From Labrys wisconsinensis (GTDB lineage Bacteria > Pseudomonadota > Alphaproteobacteria > Rhizobiales > Labraceae): DNA of 64,000 nt. The notes under the pieces were generated by a model that was not told the DNA's origin, made no database searches, and was given only the letters and a program-made list of their open reading frames with translations. Each line of letters starts with the position of its first letter. Within the stretch, counting starts at the first letter, position 1. The stretch covers positions 34,553 through 98,552 of the forward strand of contig NZ_JAUSVX010000026.1 of the NCBI RefSeq assembly GCF_030814995.1, written 5' to 3'. This document shows, one piece after another, positions 1-9,512 of this stretch. The translations under genes were made by a program, and so were the position numbers.

Positions 1-1
1 G

Positions 2-1915
2 CGCCGGATCAGGCTGCCGGCGATCCTCCATTGGGACCTCAACCATTTCGTCGTGCTGAAGTCGGTCGGCCGGCGCGGCGTCGTCATCCACGACCCGGCG
101 ACGGGGGCACGGACACTGCCCTTCGACGAGGTCTCGCGCCATTTCACCGGCGTCGCCCTCGAGCTCGCGCGCGCCGAAAGCTTCGAGCCCCTGCACGAGC
201 GCACGCCGATGAAGCTGTCGCGCCTGTGGTCGCGGCTCGACGGCTGGTGGTCGGCCCTGGCCCAGGTCCTGGTCCTCTCGGCGGCACTGCAGCTCGCCGC
301 CTTCGTCGCGCCGCTGCAGATGCAGCTCGTCGTCGACCAGGCCCTGGCCGAGGCGGACGGCAACCTCCTGACCGTGATCGCGCTCGGCTTCGGGGCGCTG
401 GTCGTGGTTCAGGCGGGAATCGAGGCGCTGCGCAGCTGGGCGCTGCGCATGCTCGGCCATCTCCTCAGCTTCCAGATCACCGGCAACCTGGTGCGCCATC
501 TCCTGCGCCTGCCGAGCGACTTCTTCGAGAAGCGGCACGTCGGCGACATCGTCTCGCGGCTCGGCTCGGTCAAGCCGATCCAGGACGCCATCACTCAAGG
601 CGTGGTCGGCACCGTCATCGACGGGGCCATGGCCTCGGTCGCCGCCGTCGTGCTGTTCTTCTATTCGCCGCTCCTCGGCTTCATCGTGGTCGTGGCCGTG
701 CTGATCAATCTCGCCGTCACCCTGGCTCTGTTCCCGGGCATGCAGCGCCGGACGCAGGAAGCGATCATCGCCGATGCGAAGGAGCAGTCGCACCTGATGG
801 AGACGGTGCGGGCCGCCACGACGCTGAAGCTCCTCGGCCGGGAGGCGGTGCGCGAGGGCGCCTGGCGCAACCTCCACGCCGACACCGCCAACGCCAACAT
901 CTCGCTCGGGCGCCTGCAGGTGTCGCTCGCCTTCTTCCAGAGCGCGATCACCGGCCTTCAGACCGTGCTGGTGATCTACGTCGCCGGCCGGATGATCCTC
1001 GCTGGCGAAGGCTTCTCCGTCGGCATGCTCTTCGCCTTCCTCTCCTACAGGCAGACCTTCACCGACCGCACCTTCGCCCTCGTCAACCAGATGGTGCAGT
1101 TCCGCTTCCTGCGCCTGCATCTCGACCGCCTCTCCGACATCGTGCTGGCGCCGGCCGAGACCAGGACCGACGCGCCGGGCCTCATCGACGTCAGCGGCAG
1201 CATCCGCCTGAAGCAGGTCTCCTTCCGCTACGGCGCCACCGACCCCCTGGTGCTGGAGGACGTGAACCTCGAGATCGAGCCCGGCGACTACATCGCTATC
1301 CAGGGCCCCTCCGGCGGCGGCAAGACGACGCTCCTCAAGCTGCTGCTCGGGCTCGACCGCCCGACCGACGGGCTGATCGAGCTCGACGGCCAGCCGGCGA
1401 CGCCCGAGCGCTGGCGCAGCTGGCGCAGCCATGTCGGCGTGGTGGCGCAGGACGACCGCCTGCTGTCGGGCTCGATCGCCGACAACATCGCCGGCTTCGA
1501 TCCCGATCTCGACATGCAGAGGGTGGTGGCCGCGGCCATGGCCGCGCAGATCCACGCCGACATCATGCGTTCGCCCATGCAATACCTGACGCTGGTCGGC
1601 GATATGGGCTCGACCCTCTCCGGCGGCCAGCGCCAGCGCGTGCTCCTCGCCCGCGCCCTCTACCGCCAGCCCAGCATCCTCATCCTCGACGAGGGCACCG
1701 CCAATCTCGACGACCGCAACGAGGAGCTCATCGCCGAGCTCCTCGACCGGATGGCGATCACCCGGATCGTCGTGGCCCATCGCCCCGCCCTGCTGCGCAA
1801 CGCCCGGCGCATCTTCACCGTCCGCGACCGGCGGCTGTCCGAGGTCTCGACGTCGGCCAGGGCCGAGCGGCTGACGCCGGTGGTGGTCCAGCGGCAGACC
1901 GACGCGCCGGCCTGA
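2..1915 (+). CDS. C39 peptidase / ABC bacteriocin-type exporter, 5'-truncated
   Basis: Inner-membrane exporter that cleaves double-glycine leaders from peptides and exports them, of the CvaB type. The open frame reaches the left edge, so the N-terminus and the catalytic Cys of the C39 domain lie outside. What remains of that domain shows the catalytic His context (HWDLNHFVVL) and the following Asp (HDPATG). A six-helix ABC membrane domain follows, then a nucleotide-binding domain with Walker A GPSGGGKTT, signature LSGGQRQR and Walker B ILILDEGTANLD. The full protein would be about 700 residues, which is usual. No leader-bearing peptide gene lies directly downstream, so any substrate or HlyD partner should be to the left. 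The family call is secure; the substrate is unknown. Confidence 0.92.
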   Translation, partial: RRIRLPAILHWDLNHFVVLKSVGRRGVVIHDPATGARTLPFDEVSRHFTGVALELARAESFEPLHERTPMKLSRLWSRLDGWWSALAQVLVLSAALQLAAFVAPLQMQLVVDQALAEADGNLLTVIALGFGALVVVQAGIEALRSWALRMLGHLLSFQITGNLVRHLLRLPSDFFEKRHVGDIVSRLGSVKPIQDAITQGVVGTVIDGAMASVAAVVLFFYSPLLGFIVVVAVLINLAVTLALFPGMQRRTQEAIIADAKEQSHLMETVRAATTLKLLGREAVREGAWRNLHADTANANISLGRLQVSLAFFQSAITGLQTVLVIYVAGRMILAGEGFSVGMLFAFLSYRQTFTDRTFALVNQMVQFRFLRLHLDRLSDIVLAPAETRTDAPGLIDVSGSIRLKQVSFRYGATDPLVLEDVNLEIEPGDYIAIQGPSGGGKTTLLKLLLGLDRPTDGLIELDGQPATPERWRSWRSHVGVVAQDDRLLSGSIADNIAGFDPDLDMQRVVAAAMAAQIHADIMRSPMQYLTLVGDMGSTLSGGQRQRVLLARALYRQPSILILDEGTANLDDRNEELIAELLDRMAITRIVVAHRPALLRNARRIFTVRDRRLSEVSTSARAERLTPVVVQRQTDAPA

Positions 1916-2022
1916 TGCCGCGGCGAAGGGGGAAGCGCGGACCGACTTTTGGCGAAAATTGATCAATTGCTCATAGGGGCGACATATGCTCCAATAGGTC
2001 AGGCTTACCTCGTCCAAGAACA

Positions 2023-3000
2023 ATGTCCAACGCCGCCGCCCAATCCACCGCGCTCTCCGACACCGAACGGTCCCGGCTCGACGACGCGGCGCGGGCGGGC
2101 TGGCTCTATTACATTGCCGGCAACACCCAGGATCAGATCGCCCGCAAGCTCAACGTGTCGCGGGCGACGGCGCAGCGCCTGGTGTCGCTGTCGCTGCAGG
2201 AACGGCTGATCACCTTCCGGCTCGAGCATCCGATCGCCGCCTGCATGGAGCTGGCGACGCGGCTCGGCGAACGCTTCGGCCTCGGCCACTGCGAGGTGGT
2301 GCCGGACGACCGCTCCGGCCAGAGCAGCACGGTGGGCGTGGCCGAGGCGGCGGCGGCCTTCCTGGAGGCGAAGCTGCGCGATCCGCGGCCGATCATCATC
2401 GCGCTCGGCACCGGCCGCACCCTGCGCGCCGCGGTCGAGCAGGTGCCGCCGATGGACTGCCCCAACCACCAGCTCGTCTCCCTGGTCGGCAACATCTCGC
2501 CGGACGGCTCGGCGAGCTCGTTCAACGCCGTGTCGCGCCTGGCCGACCTGACCAAGGCCCGGCACTTCCCCATGCCGCTGCCGACCTTCGTGGCCTCGGC
2601 CGCCGAGCGCGAACAGTTCTTCGGCATCGACGCCGTCCGCCGCCTGCACGCGGTGGCGGCGCGGGCCGACATCCGCCTTGTCGGCCTCGGCCAGATCGAC
2701 CTGGCGGCGCCGCTGCATGTCGACGGCTTCCTGTCGCGCGACGAGGTCATCGACCTGATGCGCCGCGGCGCCGTCGGCGAGATCACCGCCTGGGCGATGG
2801 ACGCGGAGGGCAACGTCATCGAGGGCGGCATGAACGAGCGCGTCACCAGCGTCCGCCTCGCCGTGCCCGAGGAGGGGCTCGCCGTCGGCGTCGCCACCGG
2901 CACGGCCAAGGTCCCCGCCATCCGCGCCGCCCTGCGCGGGCGCCATCTCAACGGCCTGATCACCAACGAGATGACGGCCAAGGCCCTGCTCGAGCCCTGA
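2023..3000 (+). CDS. SorC-family sugar-binding transcriptional regulator
   Basis: Predicted 325-residue regulator of the ABC importer that follows. An N-terminal helix-turn-helix (about residues 25-60, around NTQDQIARKLNVSRATAQRLV) precedes a large sugar-phosphate-isomerase-like effector domain, the standard SorC/DeoR-type architecture and length. Such proteins bind a phosphorylated sugar or polyol and release or activate an adjacent catabolic operon. It is in the same direction as the transporter, separated by about 160 bp holding two short palindromes that could be its operators. Effector identity is not visible; a polyol is inferred from the neighbours. Confidence 0.88.
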   Translation: MSNAAAQSTALSDTERSRLDDAARAGWLYYIAGNTQDQIARKLNVSRATAQRLVSLSLQERLITFRLEHPIAACMELATRLGERFGLGHCEVVPDDRSGQSSTVGVAEAAAAFLEAKLRDPRPIIIALGTGRTLRAAVEQVPPMDCPNHQLVSLVGNISPDGSASSFNAVSRLADLTKARHFPMPLPTFVASAAEREQFFGIDAVRRLHAVAARADIRLVGLGQIDLAAPLHVDGFLSRDEVIDLMRRGAVGEITAWAMDAEGNVIEGGMNERVTSVRLAVPEEGLAVGVATGTAKVPAIRAALRGRHLNGLITNEMTAKALLEP

Positions 3001-3091
3001 GCGGCCCCGGGCCGGCGACGCGGCGCCCGCGCTTCTGCGATGCCTCTGCGGCAACCCGCCGTTCTTGCCGCAGCGCAGCAACGATTGACCA

Positions 3092-3147
3092 TTGACAGCG
3101 ACGGGCGAGAATGTGAGCATCCGCTCAGCATGAGAGCATATACTCAT
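3092..3147 (+). promoter_or_regulatory. Putative SorC operator/promoter region of the polyol ABC operon
   Basis: TTGACA at 3092-3097 is a good -35-like hexamer, but no convincing -10 follows at 16-18 bp. Just downstream are two inverted repeats with similar half-sites: TGAGC-N4-GCTCA at 3114-3127 and ATGAG-N8-CTCAT at 3130-3147. They sit immediately before the Shine-Dalgarno of the binding-protein gene, where a SorC regulator could control expression. Site assignment is inference. Confidence 0.4.
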
Positions 3148-3163
3148 GTCTTGGGAGGACAGA

Positions 3164-4474
3164 ATGAGACATTTGTTCGGCGCGCTCATGGGGGCCGCCT
3201 GCCTGTTCACCGCCTCGGGCGCCCTGGCCGAGACGCTGACCATCGCCACGGTCAACAATGGCGACATGATCCGCATGCAGGGCCTGACCGACGACTTCAC
3301 CAAGGCCAACCCCGGCATCGAGCTGAAATGGGTGACGCTGGAGGAGAACGTCCTGCGCCAGAAGGTCACGACCGACATCGCGACCAAGGGCGGCCAGTTC
3401 GACATCCTGACCATCGGCACCTACGAGGTGCCGATCTGGGCCAAGAAGGGCTGGCTGGTGCCGCTCGACAATCTCGGCGCCGACTACGACGTCGACGACC
3501 TGCTTCCGGCGATCCGCTCCGGCCTCTCCGTCGACGGCAAGCTCTATGCCGCGCCGTTCTACGGCGAATCGTCGATGACGATGTACCGCAAGGACCTGTT
3601 CGAGAAGGCCGGGCTGACCATGCCCGAGAAGCCGACCTGGGACTTCATCATCGACGCGGCCAAGAAGCTGACCGACAAGGCCGGCGGCACCTACGGCATC
3701 TGCCTGCGCGGCAAGCCGGGCTGGGGCGAGAACATGGCCATCCTCACGGTGACGGCCAACTCCTTCGGCGCGCGCTGGTTCGACGAGAAGTGGCATCCGA
3801 CCTTCGACGGGCCGGAATGGAAGGACATGCTGACCACCTACGTCAACCTGATGAAGGAAGCCGGCCCGCCCGGCGCCACCTCCAACGGCTTCAACGAGAA
3901 CCTCGCCCTGTTCAACTCGGGCAAGTGCGCGATGTGGATCGACGCCACGGTCGCCGCCGGCTTCGTCACCGATCCCAAGGAATCGAAGGTGGCCGACAAG
4001 GTCGGCTTCGCCCTCGCGCCGAACAAGGGCCTCGGCAAGAGCGCTAACTGGCTGTGGGCCTGGTCGCTGGCCATTCCCGCCAGCACCCAGAAGACCGAGG
4101 CGGCCGAGAAGTTCGTCGCCTGGGCGACCAGCAAGCACTACACCGAGTTGGTGGCCTCGAAGGAGGGCTGGGCGCACGTGCCTCCGGGCACCCGCAAGTC
4201 GCTCTATGAGAACCCGCAATATCTGGAGGCCGCGCCCTTCGCCAAGCTGGTGCTCGAGTCCATCAACATCGCCGACCCGCAGCATCCGACCGTCAAGCCG
4301 GTGCCCTATGTCGGCGTGCAGTTCGTCGCCATTCCCGAGTTCCAGGGCCTCGGCACCCAGGTCGGCCAGCAATTCGCCGCGGCGCTCTCCGGCGCCTCCA
4401 CGGTCGATGCCGCCCTCGACGCGGCCCAGCGCTCGACCGAGCGCGAGATGAAGCGCGCCGGCTACATCAAGTAG
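3164..4474 (+). CDS. ABC transporter substrate-binding protein, sorbitol/mannitol type
   Basis: Periplasmic solute-binding protein of 436 residues, extracellular family 1, resembling SmoE-type polyol binders. The start at 3164 is chosen over the in-frame ATG at 3146 because GGGAGGA (3153-3159) sits at ideal spacing and the protein then begins with a clean Sec signal peptide (MRHLFG..., cleavage after SGALA). The mature part has the family's DILTIGTYEVPIWAKKGWL and YGESSMTMYRKDLFEKAG segments. It is first in an operon with two permeases and an ATPase. A strong hairpin follows the stop codon, typical where binding-protein mRNA is kept in excess. Substrate inferred as a polyol from sequence and from the dehydrogenase at the operon's end. 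Confidence 0.9.
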   Translation: MRHLFGALMGAACLFTASGALAETLTIATVNNGDMIRMQGLTDDFTKANPGIELKWVTLEENVLRQKVTTDIATKGGQFDILTIGTYEVPIWAKKGWLVPLDNLGADYDVDDLLPAIRSGLSVDGKLYAAPFYGESSMTMYRKDLFEKAGLTMPEKPTWDFIIDAAKKLTDKAGGTYGICLRGKPGWGENMAILTVTANSFGARWFDEKWHPTFDGPEWKDMLTTYVNLMKEAGPPGATSNGFNENLALFNSGKCAMWIDATVAAGFVTDPKESKVADKVGFALAPNKGLGKSANWLWAWSLAIPASTQKTEAAEKFVAWATSKHYTELVASKEGWAHVPPGTRKSLYENPQYLEAAPFAKLVLESINIADPQHPTVKPVPYVGVQFVAIPEFQGLGTQVGQQFAAALSGASTVDAALDAAQRSTEREMKRAGYIK

Positions 4475-4486
4475 ACCTCCCAAGGC

Positions 4487-4512
4487 GTGGCGGCCGGTTC
4501 GCCGGCCGCCAC
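4487..4512 (+). terminator. Strong hairpin after the binding-protein gene
   Basis: GTGGCGGCCGG at 4487-4497 and CCGGCCGCCAC at 4502-4512 form a perfect 11-bp stem closed by a TTCG tetraloop. No U-tract follows. It is better read as an mRNA-stabilising or attenuating hairpin inside the operon than as a full terminator. Confidence 0.65.
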
Positions 4513-4778
4513 CGACCCACCTGCCATCCGGCCCGGCACGGACCGGATGGCCCTTCCGGCACCCACTCGCTCCCCTGCCCGCAAGGCCGCCGCATGCCGC
4601 GGCCCGAAGCCCGCTTTTCCGGGGACGAAGCCCGTCGCGCGCTGGACGCGTCGGCCCGTCTGACGGACGATGGCTTCTCCCGGGGAGGGAACGCCGGATC
4701 GCAGGCAGGCCCCGCAGAGGGCTGCCGACGGCATCATCAACGCCCCGCCTGACGGCGGCCATCGAGGAGGAAGCGGGC
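4513..4778. other. Operon-internal intergenic stretch
   Basis: The gap between the binding-protein and first permease genes (4475-4778) is 304 bp. Beyond the hairpin at its left end I see GC-rich sequence with no convincing short gene and no clear promoter. A Shine-Dalgarno-like GAGGAGGAA lies just before the permease ATG. Confidence 0.5.
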
Positions 4779-5651
4779 ATGGCGACGCAGCAGACCCATA
4801 CGCTCGGACGCATCCTGATCTCGCCCGCGGTTGCCCTGCTCCTGTTCATCTCGCTGGTGCCGCTGGCAGCGACGATCTACTTCTCCTTCCTCAACTACAA
4901 CCTGCTCGATCCGACCACCCAGGGCTGGGCCGGCTTCGACAACTACACCTATTTCCTCACCGACCCGGCCTTCCTCACCTCGCTCGTCAACACGCTGGTG
5001 CTGGTCGGCTCGGTGCTGGTCATCACCGTGGTGCTCGGCACGCTGGTGGCGCTCCTGATGGACCAGCAGGTCATCGGCCTCAACATCGTGCGCCTGCTGG
5101 TGATCTCGCCCTTCTTCATCATGCCGACGGTGAGCGCGCTGGTGTGGAAGAACCTGCTGATGCACCCCGTCTCGGGCCTGTTCGCCTGGATCGCCACCTC
5201 GCTCGGCTTCCAGCCGATCGACTGGTTCGCCAACGCGCCGCTGACCGCGATCATCCTGATCGTCTCCTGGCAATGGCTGCCCTTCGCCGCGCTGATCCTC
5301 CTGACCGCTTTGCAATCGCTCGACAGCGAGCAGAAGGAGGCGGCCGAGATGGACGGGGCCCGCGCCCTCTCCACCTTCATCTACATCACGCTGCCGCACC
5401 TCGCCCGACCGATCACGGTGGTGATCCTGATCGAGACGATCTTCCTGCTCACCGTCTTCGCCGAGATCTTCGTCACCACGGGCGGCGGCCCCGGCCTGCA
5501 GACCACCAACCTCGCCTTCCTGATCTATTCGGAGGCGCTCCTGCAATACGATGTCGGCGGCGCCTCGGCCGGCGGCCTGGTTGCGGTGGTGCTCGCCAAC
5601 ATCGTCTCGATCTTCCTCGTGCGCCTCGTCGGCAAGAACCTGGACGCCTGA
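4779..5651 (+). CDS. ABC transporter permease, MalF/SmoF type
   Basis: Inner-membrane permease subunit of the polyol importer, 290 residues with six predicted helices. The EAA loop that docks on the ATPase is visible as [22 protein letters not shown] (roughly residues 185-206). It pairs with the MalG-type permease that starts 3 bp after its stop codon. The start is preceded by a GAGGAGGAAG-like ribosome-binding site. Family assignment is firm and the substrate is inferred from context. Confidence 0.9.
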   Translation: MATQQTHTLGRILISPAVALLLFISLVPLAATIYFSFLNYNLLDPTTQGWAGFDNYTYFLTDPAFLTSLVNTLVLVGSVLVITVVLGTLVALLMDQQVIGLNIVRLLVISPFFIMPTVSALVWKNLLMHPVSGLFAWIATSLGFQPIDWFANAPLTAIILIVSWQWLPFAALILLTALQSLDSEQKEAAEMDGARALSTFIYITLPHLARPITVVILIETIFLLTVFAEIFVTTGGGPGLQTTNLAFLIYSEALLQYDVGGASAGGLVAVVLANIVSIFLVRLVGKNLDA

Positions 5652-5654
5652 ACC

Positions 5655-6485
5655 ATGGCCCGCGCAATCAGCCCCGCCCGCAGGGCGATCACCACGGCAG
5701 CCGCCTGGATCGTCGCTCTGATCATCGCCTTCCCGATCATCTGGATGGTGGAGACCAGCTTCAAGACCGAGCTGGAAGCCTTCTCGCTGCCGCCGAAGTT
5801 CCTGTTCTTCCAGTGGACGACGGAGAATTACGGCATCGTCCAGCAGCGCAGCGACTATTTCCACCATGCCTGGAACTCGCTGGTCATCGCCGGCGGCTCG
5901 GTGCTGCTCGCGCTCGCCATCGCCATCCCCGCGGCCTGGTCGATGGCCTTCGCGCCGACCGAGCGCACCCGCGGCACGCTTTTGTGGATGCTCTCCACCA
6001 AGATGATGCCGCCGGTCGGCGTGATGGTGCCGGTCTACCTGTTCTTCCGCGACTGGGGCCTGCTCGACACCCAGATCGGCCTGATCGGCCTGCTCTGCCT
6101 CGGCAACCTGCCGATCGTGGTGTGGATGCTGTTCACCTATTTCAAGGAGATCCCCAAGGACATCCTCGAAGCCGCGCGCATGGACGGCGCCACCATCGGC
6201 AAGGAGCTCTTCTACGTGCTGACGCCGATGGCGGTGCCGGGCATCGCCTCGACCCTGCTCCTCAACTTCATCCTGGCCTGGAACGAGGCCTTCTGGACGC
6301 TGGCGCTCACCACCTCCAAGGCGGCGCCGCTCACCGTGTTCATCGCCTCCTATTCCAGCCCCGAGGGCCTGTTCTGGGCCAAGCTCTCGGCCGCCTCCAC
6401 CCTCGCCATCGCGCCGATCCTGGTCCTCGGCTGGTTCAGCCAGAAGCAGCTCGTGCGCGGCCTCACCTTCGGCGCCGTCAAGTAA
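5655..6485 (+). CDS. ABC transporter permease, MalG/SmoG type
   Basis: Second inner-membrane permease, 276 residues. It has an N-terminal helix with the usual [13 protein letters not shown] segment after it, and an EAA loop [22 protein letters not shown]. The C-terminus (GLTFGAVK) is the standard end of MalG-family proteins. It sits 3 bp after the first permease and 11 bp before the ATPase, so translation is very probably coupled. Confidence 0.9.
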   Translation: MARAISPARRAITTAAAWIVALIIAFPIIWMVETSFKTELEAFSLPPKFLFFQWTTENYGIVQQRSDYFHHAWNSLVIAGGSVLLALAIAIPAAWSMAFAPTERTRGTLLWMLSTKMMPPVGVMVPVYLFFRDWGLLDTQIGLIGLLCLGNLPIVVWMLFTYFKEIPKDILEAARMDGATIGKELFYVLTPMAVPGIASTLLLNFILAWNEAFWTLALTTSKAAPLTVFIASYSSPEGLFWAKLSAASTLAIAPILVLGWFSQKQLVRGLTFGAVK

Positions 6486-6496
6486 AGGGGTCCGTC

Positions 6497-7504
<1,008 letters not shown>

Positions 7505-7556
7505 GCCGCGGCGCCGACGGCTTCCCCCGTTCAAGACACGCAGTCAGGAGGTTTCC

Positions 7557-8330
7557 ATGTATCTCGACAAGTTCCGGCTCGACGGCCGCGTCGCCCTGGT
7601 GACCGGCGGCGGCCGCGGCATCGGCGCGGCCTGTGTCGAGGCTCTCGCCGAGGCCGGCGCCAAGCTCGTCATCGCCGACTTCGACGCCAAGGTGGCCGAG
7701 GAGGGCCGGGACGGCCTGCGCAAGAAGGGCCTGGACGCCGAGATCGCGCTGATGGACGTGACCAAGCCGGCCCAGGTGACCGAGGTGGCCGATGCCGTCG
7801 TCGCCAGGCACGGCAAGATCGACGTGCTCGTCAACAATGCCGGCATCGCCCGCTCCGAGACCCCGGCCGAGACCGTCACCGACGAGCACTGGCTCAACGT
7901 CATCGACGTCAACCTCAACGGCGTGTTCTGGTGCTGCCGCGCCTTCGGCAAGCACATGCTCGAGAAGAAGTCCGGCTCGATCGTCAATATCGGCTCGATG
8001 TCCGGCTTCATCGTCAACAAGCCGCAGGAGCAGAGCTACTACAACGCCTCCAAGGCCGGCGTGCACCACCTGACCAAGTCGCTGGCGGCCGAATGGGGCG
8101 CGCGCGGCGTGCGCGTCAACGCCGTGGCGCCGACCTACATCAACACGCCGCTGACCGCCTTCGCCAAGTCCAACAAGGCGATGTACGACGTCTGGATGGA
8201 CTATACGCCGATGGGCCGCATGGGCGAGGTCGACGAGATCGCCTCGGTCGTGCTGTTCCTCGCCTCCGACGCCGCCAGCCTGCTCACCGGCTCGATCGTG
8301 CTGGCGGACGGCGGCTATACCTGCTGGTGA
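7557..8330 (+). CDS. SDR-family polyol dehydrogenase
   Basis: NAD(P)-dependent short-chain dehydrogenase of 257 residues, cytoplasmic. The cofactor motif TGGGRGIG (about 18-25), NNAG, the catalytic Ser (NIGSMSG) and YxxxK (YYNASKAG) are all present. The YYNASKAGVHHLTKSLAAEWGARGVRVNAVAP run is typical of the arabinitol, threitol and galactitol dehydrogenase branch, which oxidises sugar alcohols to ketoses. It starts after AGGAGG and lies 52 bp after the ATPase, as the last gene of the importer operon. It would act on the imported polyol. The exact substrate is unknown. Confidence 0.88.
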   Translation: MYLDKFRLDGRVALVTGGGRGIGAACVEALAEAGAKLVIADFDAKVAEEGRDGLRKKGLDAEIALMDVTKPAQVTEVADAVVARHGKIDVLVNNAGIARSETPAETVTDEHWLNVIDVNLNGVFWCCRAFGKHMLEKKSGSIVNIGSMSGFIVNKPQEQSYYNASKAGVHHLTKSLAAEWGARGVRVNAVAPTYINTPLTAFAKSNKAMYDVWMDYTPMGRMGEVDEIASVVLFLASDAASLLTGSIVLADGGYTCW

Positions 8331-8340
8331 CATCAGCAAA

Positions 8341-8369
8341 GCCATGGGCGGGCATCGTCCGCCCATGGC
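8341..8369 (+). terminator. Hairpin after the polyol operon
   Basis: GCCATGGGCGG at 8341-8351 pairs perfectly with CCGCCCATGGC at 8359-8369 over a 7-nt loop, 10 bp after the dehydrogenase stop codon. There is no clear T-run, so it may be a Rho-assisted or processing structure. Its position at the operon end supports a termination role. Confidence 0.6.
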
Positions 8370-8407
8370 ACCAGGCACCCTGTGCCGACGCTGAAGGGGG
8401 AAACGGC

Positions 8408-8430
8408 TGTATTGCAATTTGCACTACACT
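8408..8430 (+). promoter_or_regulatory. Palindromic operator and -10 of the toxin-antitoxin operon
   Basis: A near-perfect 21-bp palindrome occupies 8408-8428: half-sites TGTAtTGCAA and TTGCAcTACA around one central base. Its right end overlaps a good -10 hexamer TACACT (8425-8430). This is the layout expected for a ribbon-helix-helix antitoxin repressing its own promoter. The Shine-Dalgarno GAGGGAGG at 8448-8455 then serves the antitoxin start. Confidence 0.7.
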
Positions 8431-8460
8431 CGTCTACATGTGTGTGCGAGGGAGGCGCGG

Positions 8461-8760
8461 ATGGCCGCCAACGCCGAACGCAAGGAATACCCGATCTCGA
8501 TGCGTCTTCCGGAGGCGGACATCGCGATCATCGACCGCGCTGCCGGCCTGCGCGGACGATCGCGCACGGAGTTCGTGCGCGAGGCGGCCGTTCGGGCCGC
8601 CGAGGATGTCCTGATGGAAAACCGGCCCATCCGCATGGGCGCCGAGGCATTCGCGCACTTCATGGCCGCGCTCTCCGGGCCGGCGGAGCCGATCCCCGAA
8701 CTGGTCGAGCTCGCCAGGCGTCCCGCCCCATGGGAGCCGGGCTACGTCGCAAAGCGCTGA
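8461..8760 (+). CDS. DUF1778 antitoxin (TacA/AtaR type)
   Basis: Antitoxin of a type II toxin-antitoxin module, 99 residues. The N-terminal half (EYPISMRLPEADIAIIDRAAGLRGRSRTEFVREAAVRAAED) is a ribbon-helix-helix DNA-binding domain of the DUF1778 family. The C-terminal part would wrap the acetyltransferase toxin. I place the start at 8461 after a strong Shine-Dalgarno rather than at an upstream in-frame ATG inside the promoter. The toxin gene begins 3 bp after the stop. Expected regulation is autorepression through the palindrome just upstream. Confidence 0.9.
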   Translation: MAANAERKEYPISMRLPEADIAIIDRAAGLRGRSRTEFVREAAVRAAEDVLMENRPIRMGAEAFAHFMAALSGPAEPIPELVELARRPAPWEPGYVAKR

Positions 8761-8763
8761 GTC

Positions 8764-9273
8764 TTGGCCCTCTGCGTACCCGAACCGCTGACCGCGGCCC
8801 ATGATGTCTCCGCGTTCGGCTGCGGCAAGCCGAGCCTCGATCATTGGCTCAAGACCCGGGCGCTCTCCAACCAGGAGAAGGGCTTCACCGCGGTGCTCGT
8901 CGTTCACGATGCCGGCAGCGTCGTCGGCTTCTATGGTCTTGCGCCGACCGCCGTCGTTCCATCCGTCCTGCCCCGGTCCATCCGCACCGGCCAGCCCCCC
9001 GATCCCGTGCCCTGCCTCCTCCTCGGCCAGCTCGCCACCGATCTCGGCTGGACGGGGCGGGGCGTCGGCACCGGCCTGCTGAAGCACGCGCTCGAGCGCT
9101 GCGTCCACGCCGCCACGCTCGTCGGCGGCCGCGCCCTGATGGTCAATGCCGTCGACGCAGAGGCCGCGGGATTCTGGCAGCGGCGCGGCTTCCTGCCGTC
9201 GAAGGACGACCCGCTCGTCCTGTTCCGCTCGATCGCAGCGATTGCCGCCTCGATCGCCGAAGCCAGGCGCTGA
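8764..9273 (+). CDS. GNAT-family acetyltransferase toxin (TacT/AtaT type)
   Basis: Toxin partner of the DUF1778 protein, 169 residues. Family members acetylate charged tRNAs to stop translation. The opening (PLTAAHDVSAFGCGKPSLDHWLK) and the acetyl-CoA loop RGVGTG near residue 100 match this group, as does the C-terminal GFWQRRGFLP. The only start that keeps the N-terminal domain is TTG at 8764, three bases after the antitoxin stop. A weak start in a coupled operon would keep toxin below antitoxin. The protein is full length for the family. Confidence 0.88.
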   Translation: MALCVPEPLTAAHDVSAFGCGKPSLDHWLKTRALSNQEKGFTAVLVVHDAGSVVGFYGLAPTAVVPSVLPRSIRTGQPPDPVPCLLLGQLATDLGWTGRGVGTGLLKHALERCVHAATLVGGRALMVNAVDAEAAGFWQRRGFLPSKDDPLVLFRSIAAIAASIAEARR

Positions 9274-9331
9274 GGTGTTCTGCGATTTGGCGGACTCGCC
9301 AAGGCTGGCAAGGACGTGTCGAGACAAGGAG

Positions 9332-9374
9332 CTGGAGCAAAGCACCGTTTCCGCCCAGACGCGCTTTGCTCCAG
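9332..9374. terminator. 12-bp inverted repeat between convergent genes
   Basis: CTGGAGCAAAGC (9332-9343) is perfectly repeated inverted at 9363-9374 with a 19-nt loop. It lies between the convergent toxin and diguanylate-cyclase genes and could end transcription from both sides, or be one of the order's intergenic repeats. The rest of the 239-bp gap shows nothing else. Confidence 0.5.
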
Positions 9375-9512
9375 GGATGCGCATCGCCGTCCCCTCGTGG
9401 AACGGCCTGCGAGGGGGGCGTTCGCATCTCCGCCGTCCGAGCCTCAGTCCGCACACCACCGGATCCTGACCGGCTCAAGTCCCGGCGTGCCAACCGCCGG
9501 AGCGGACGAGCC

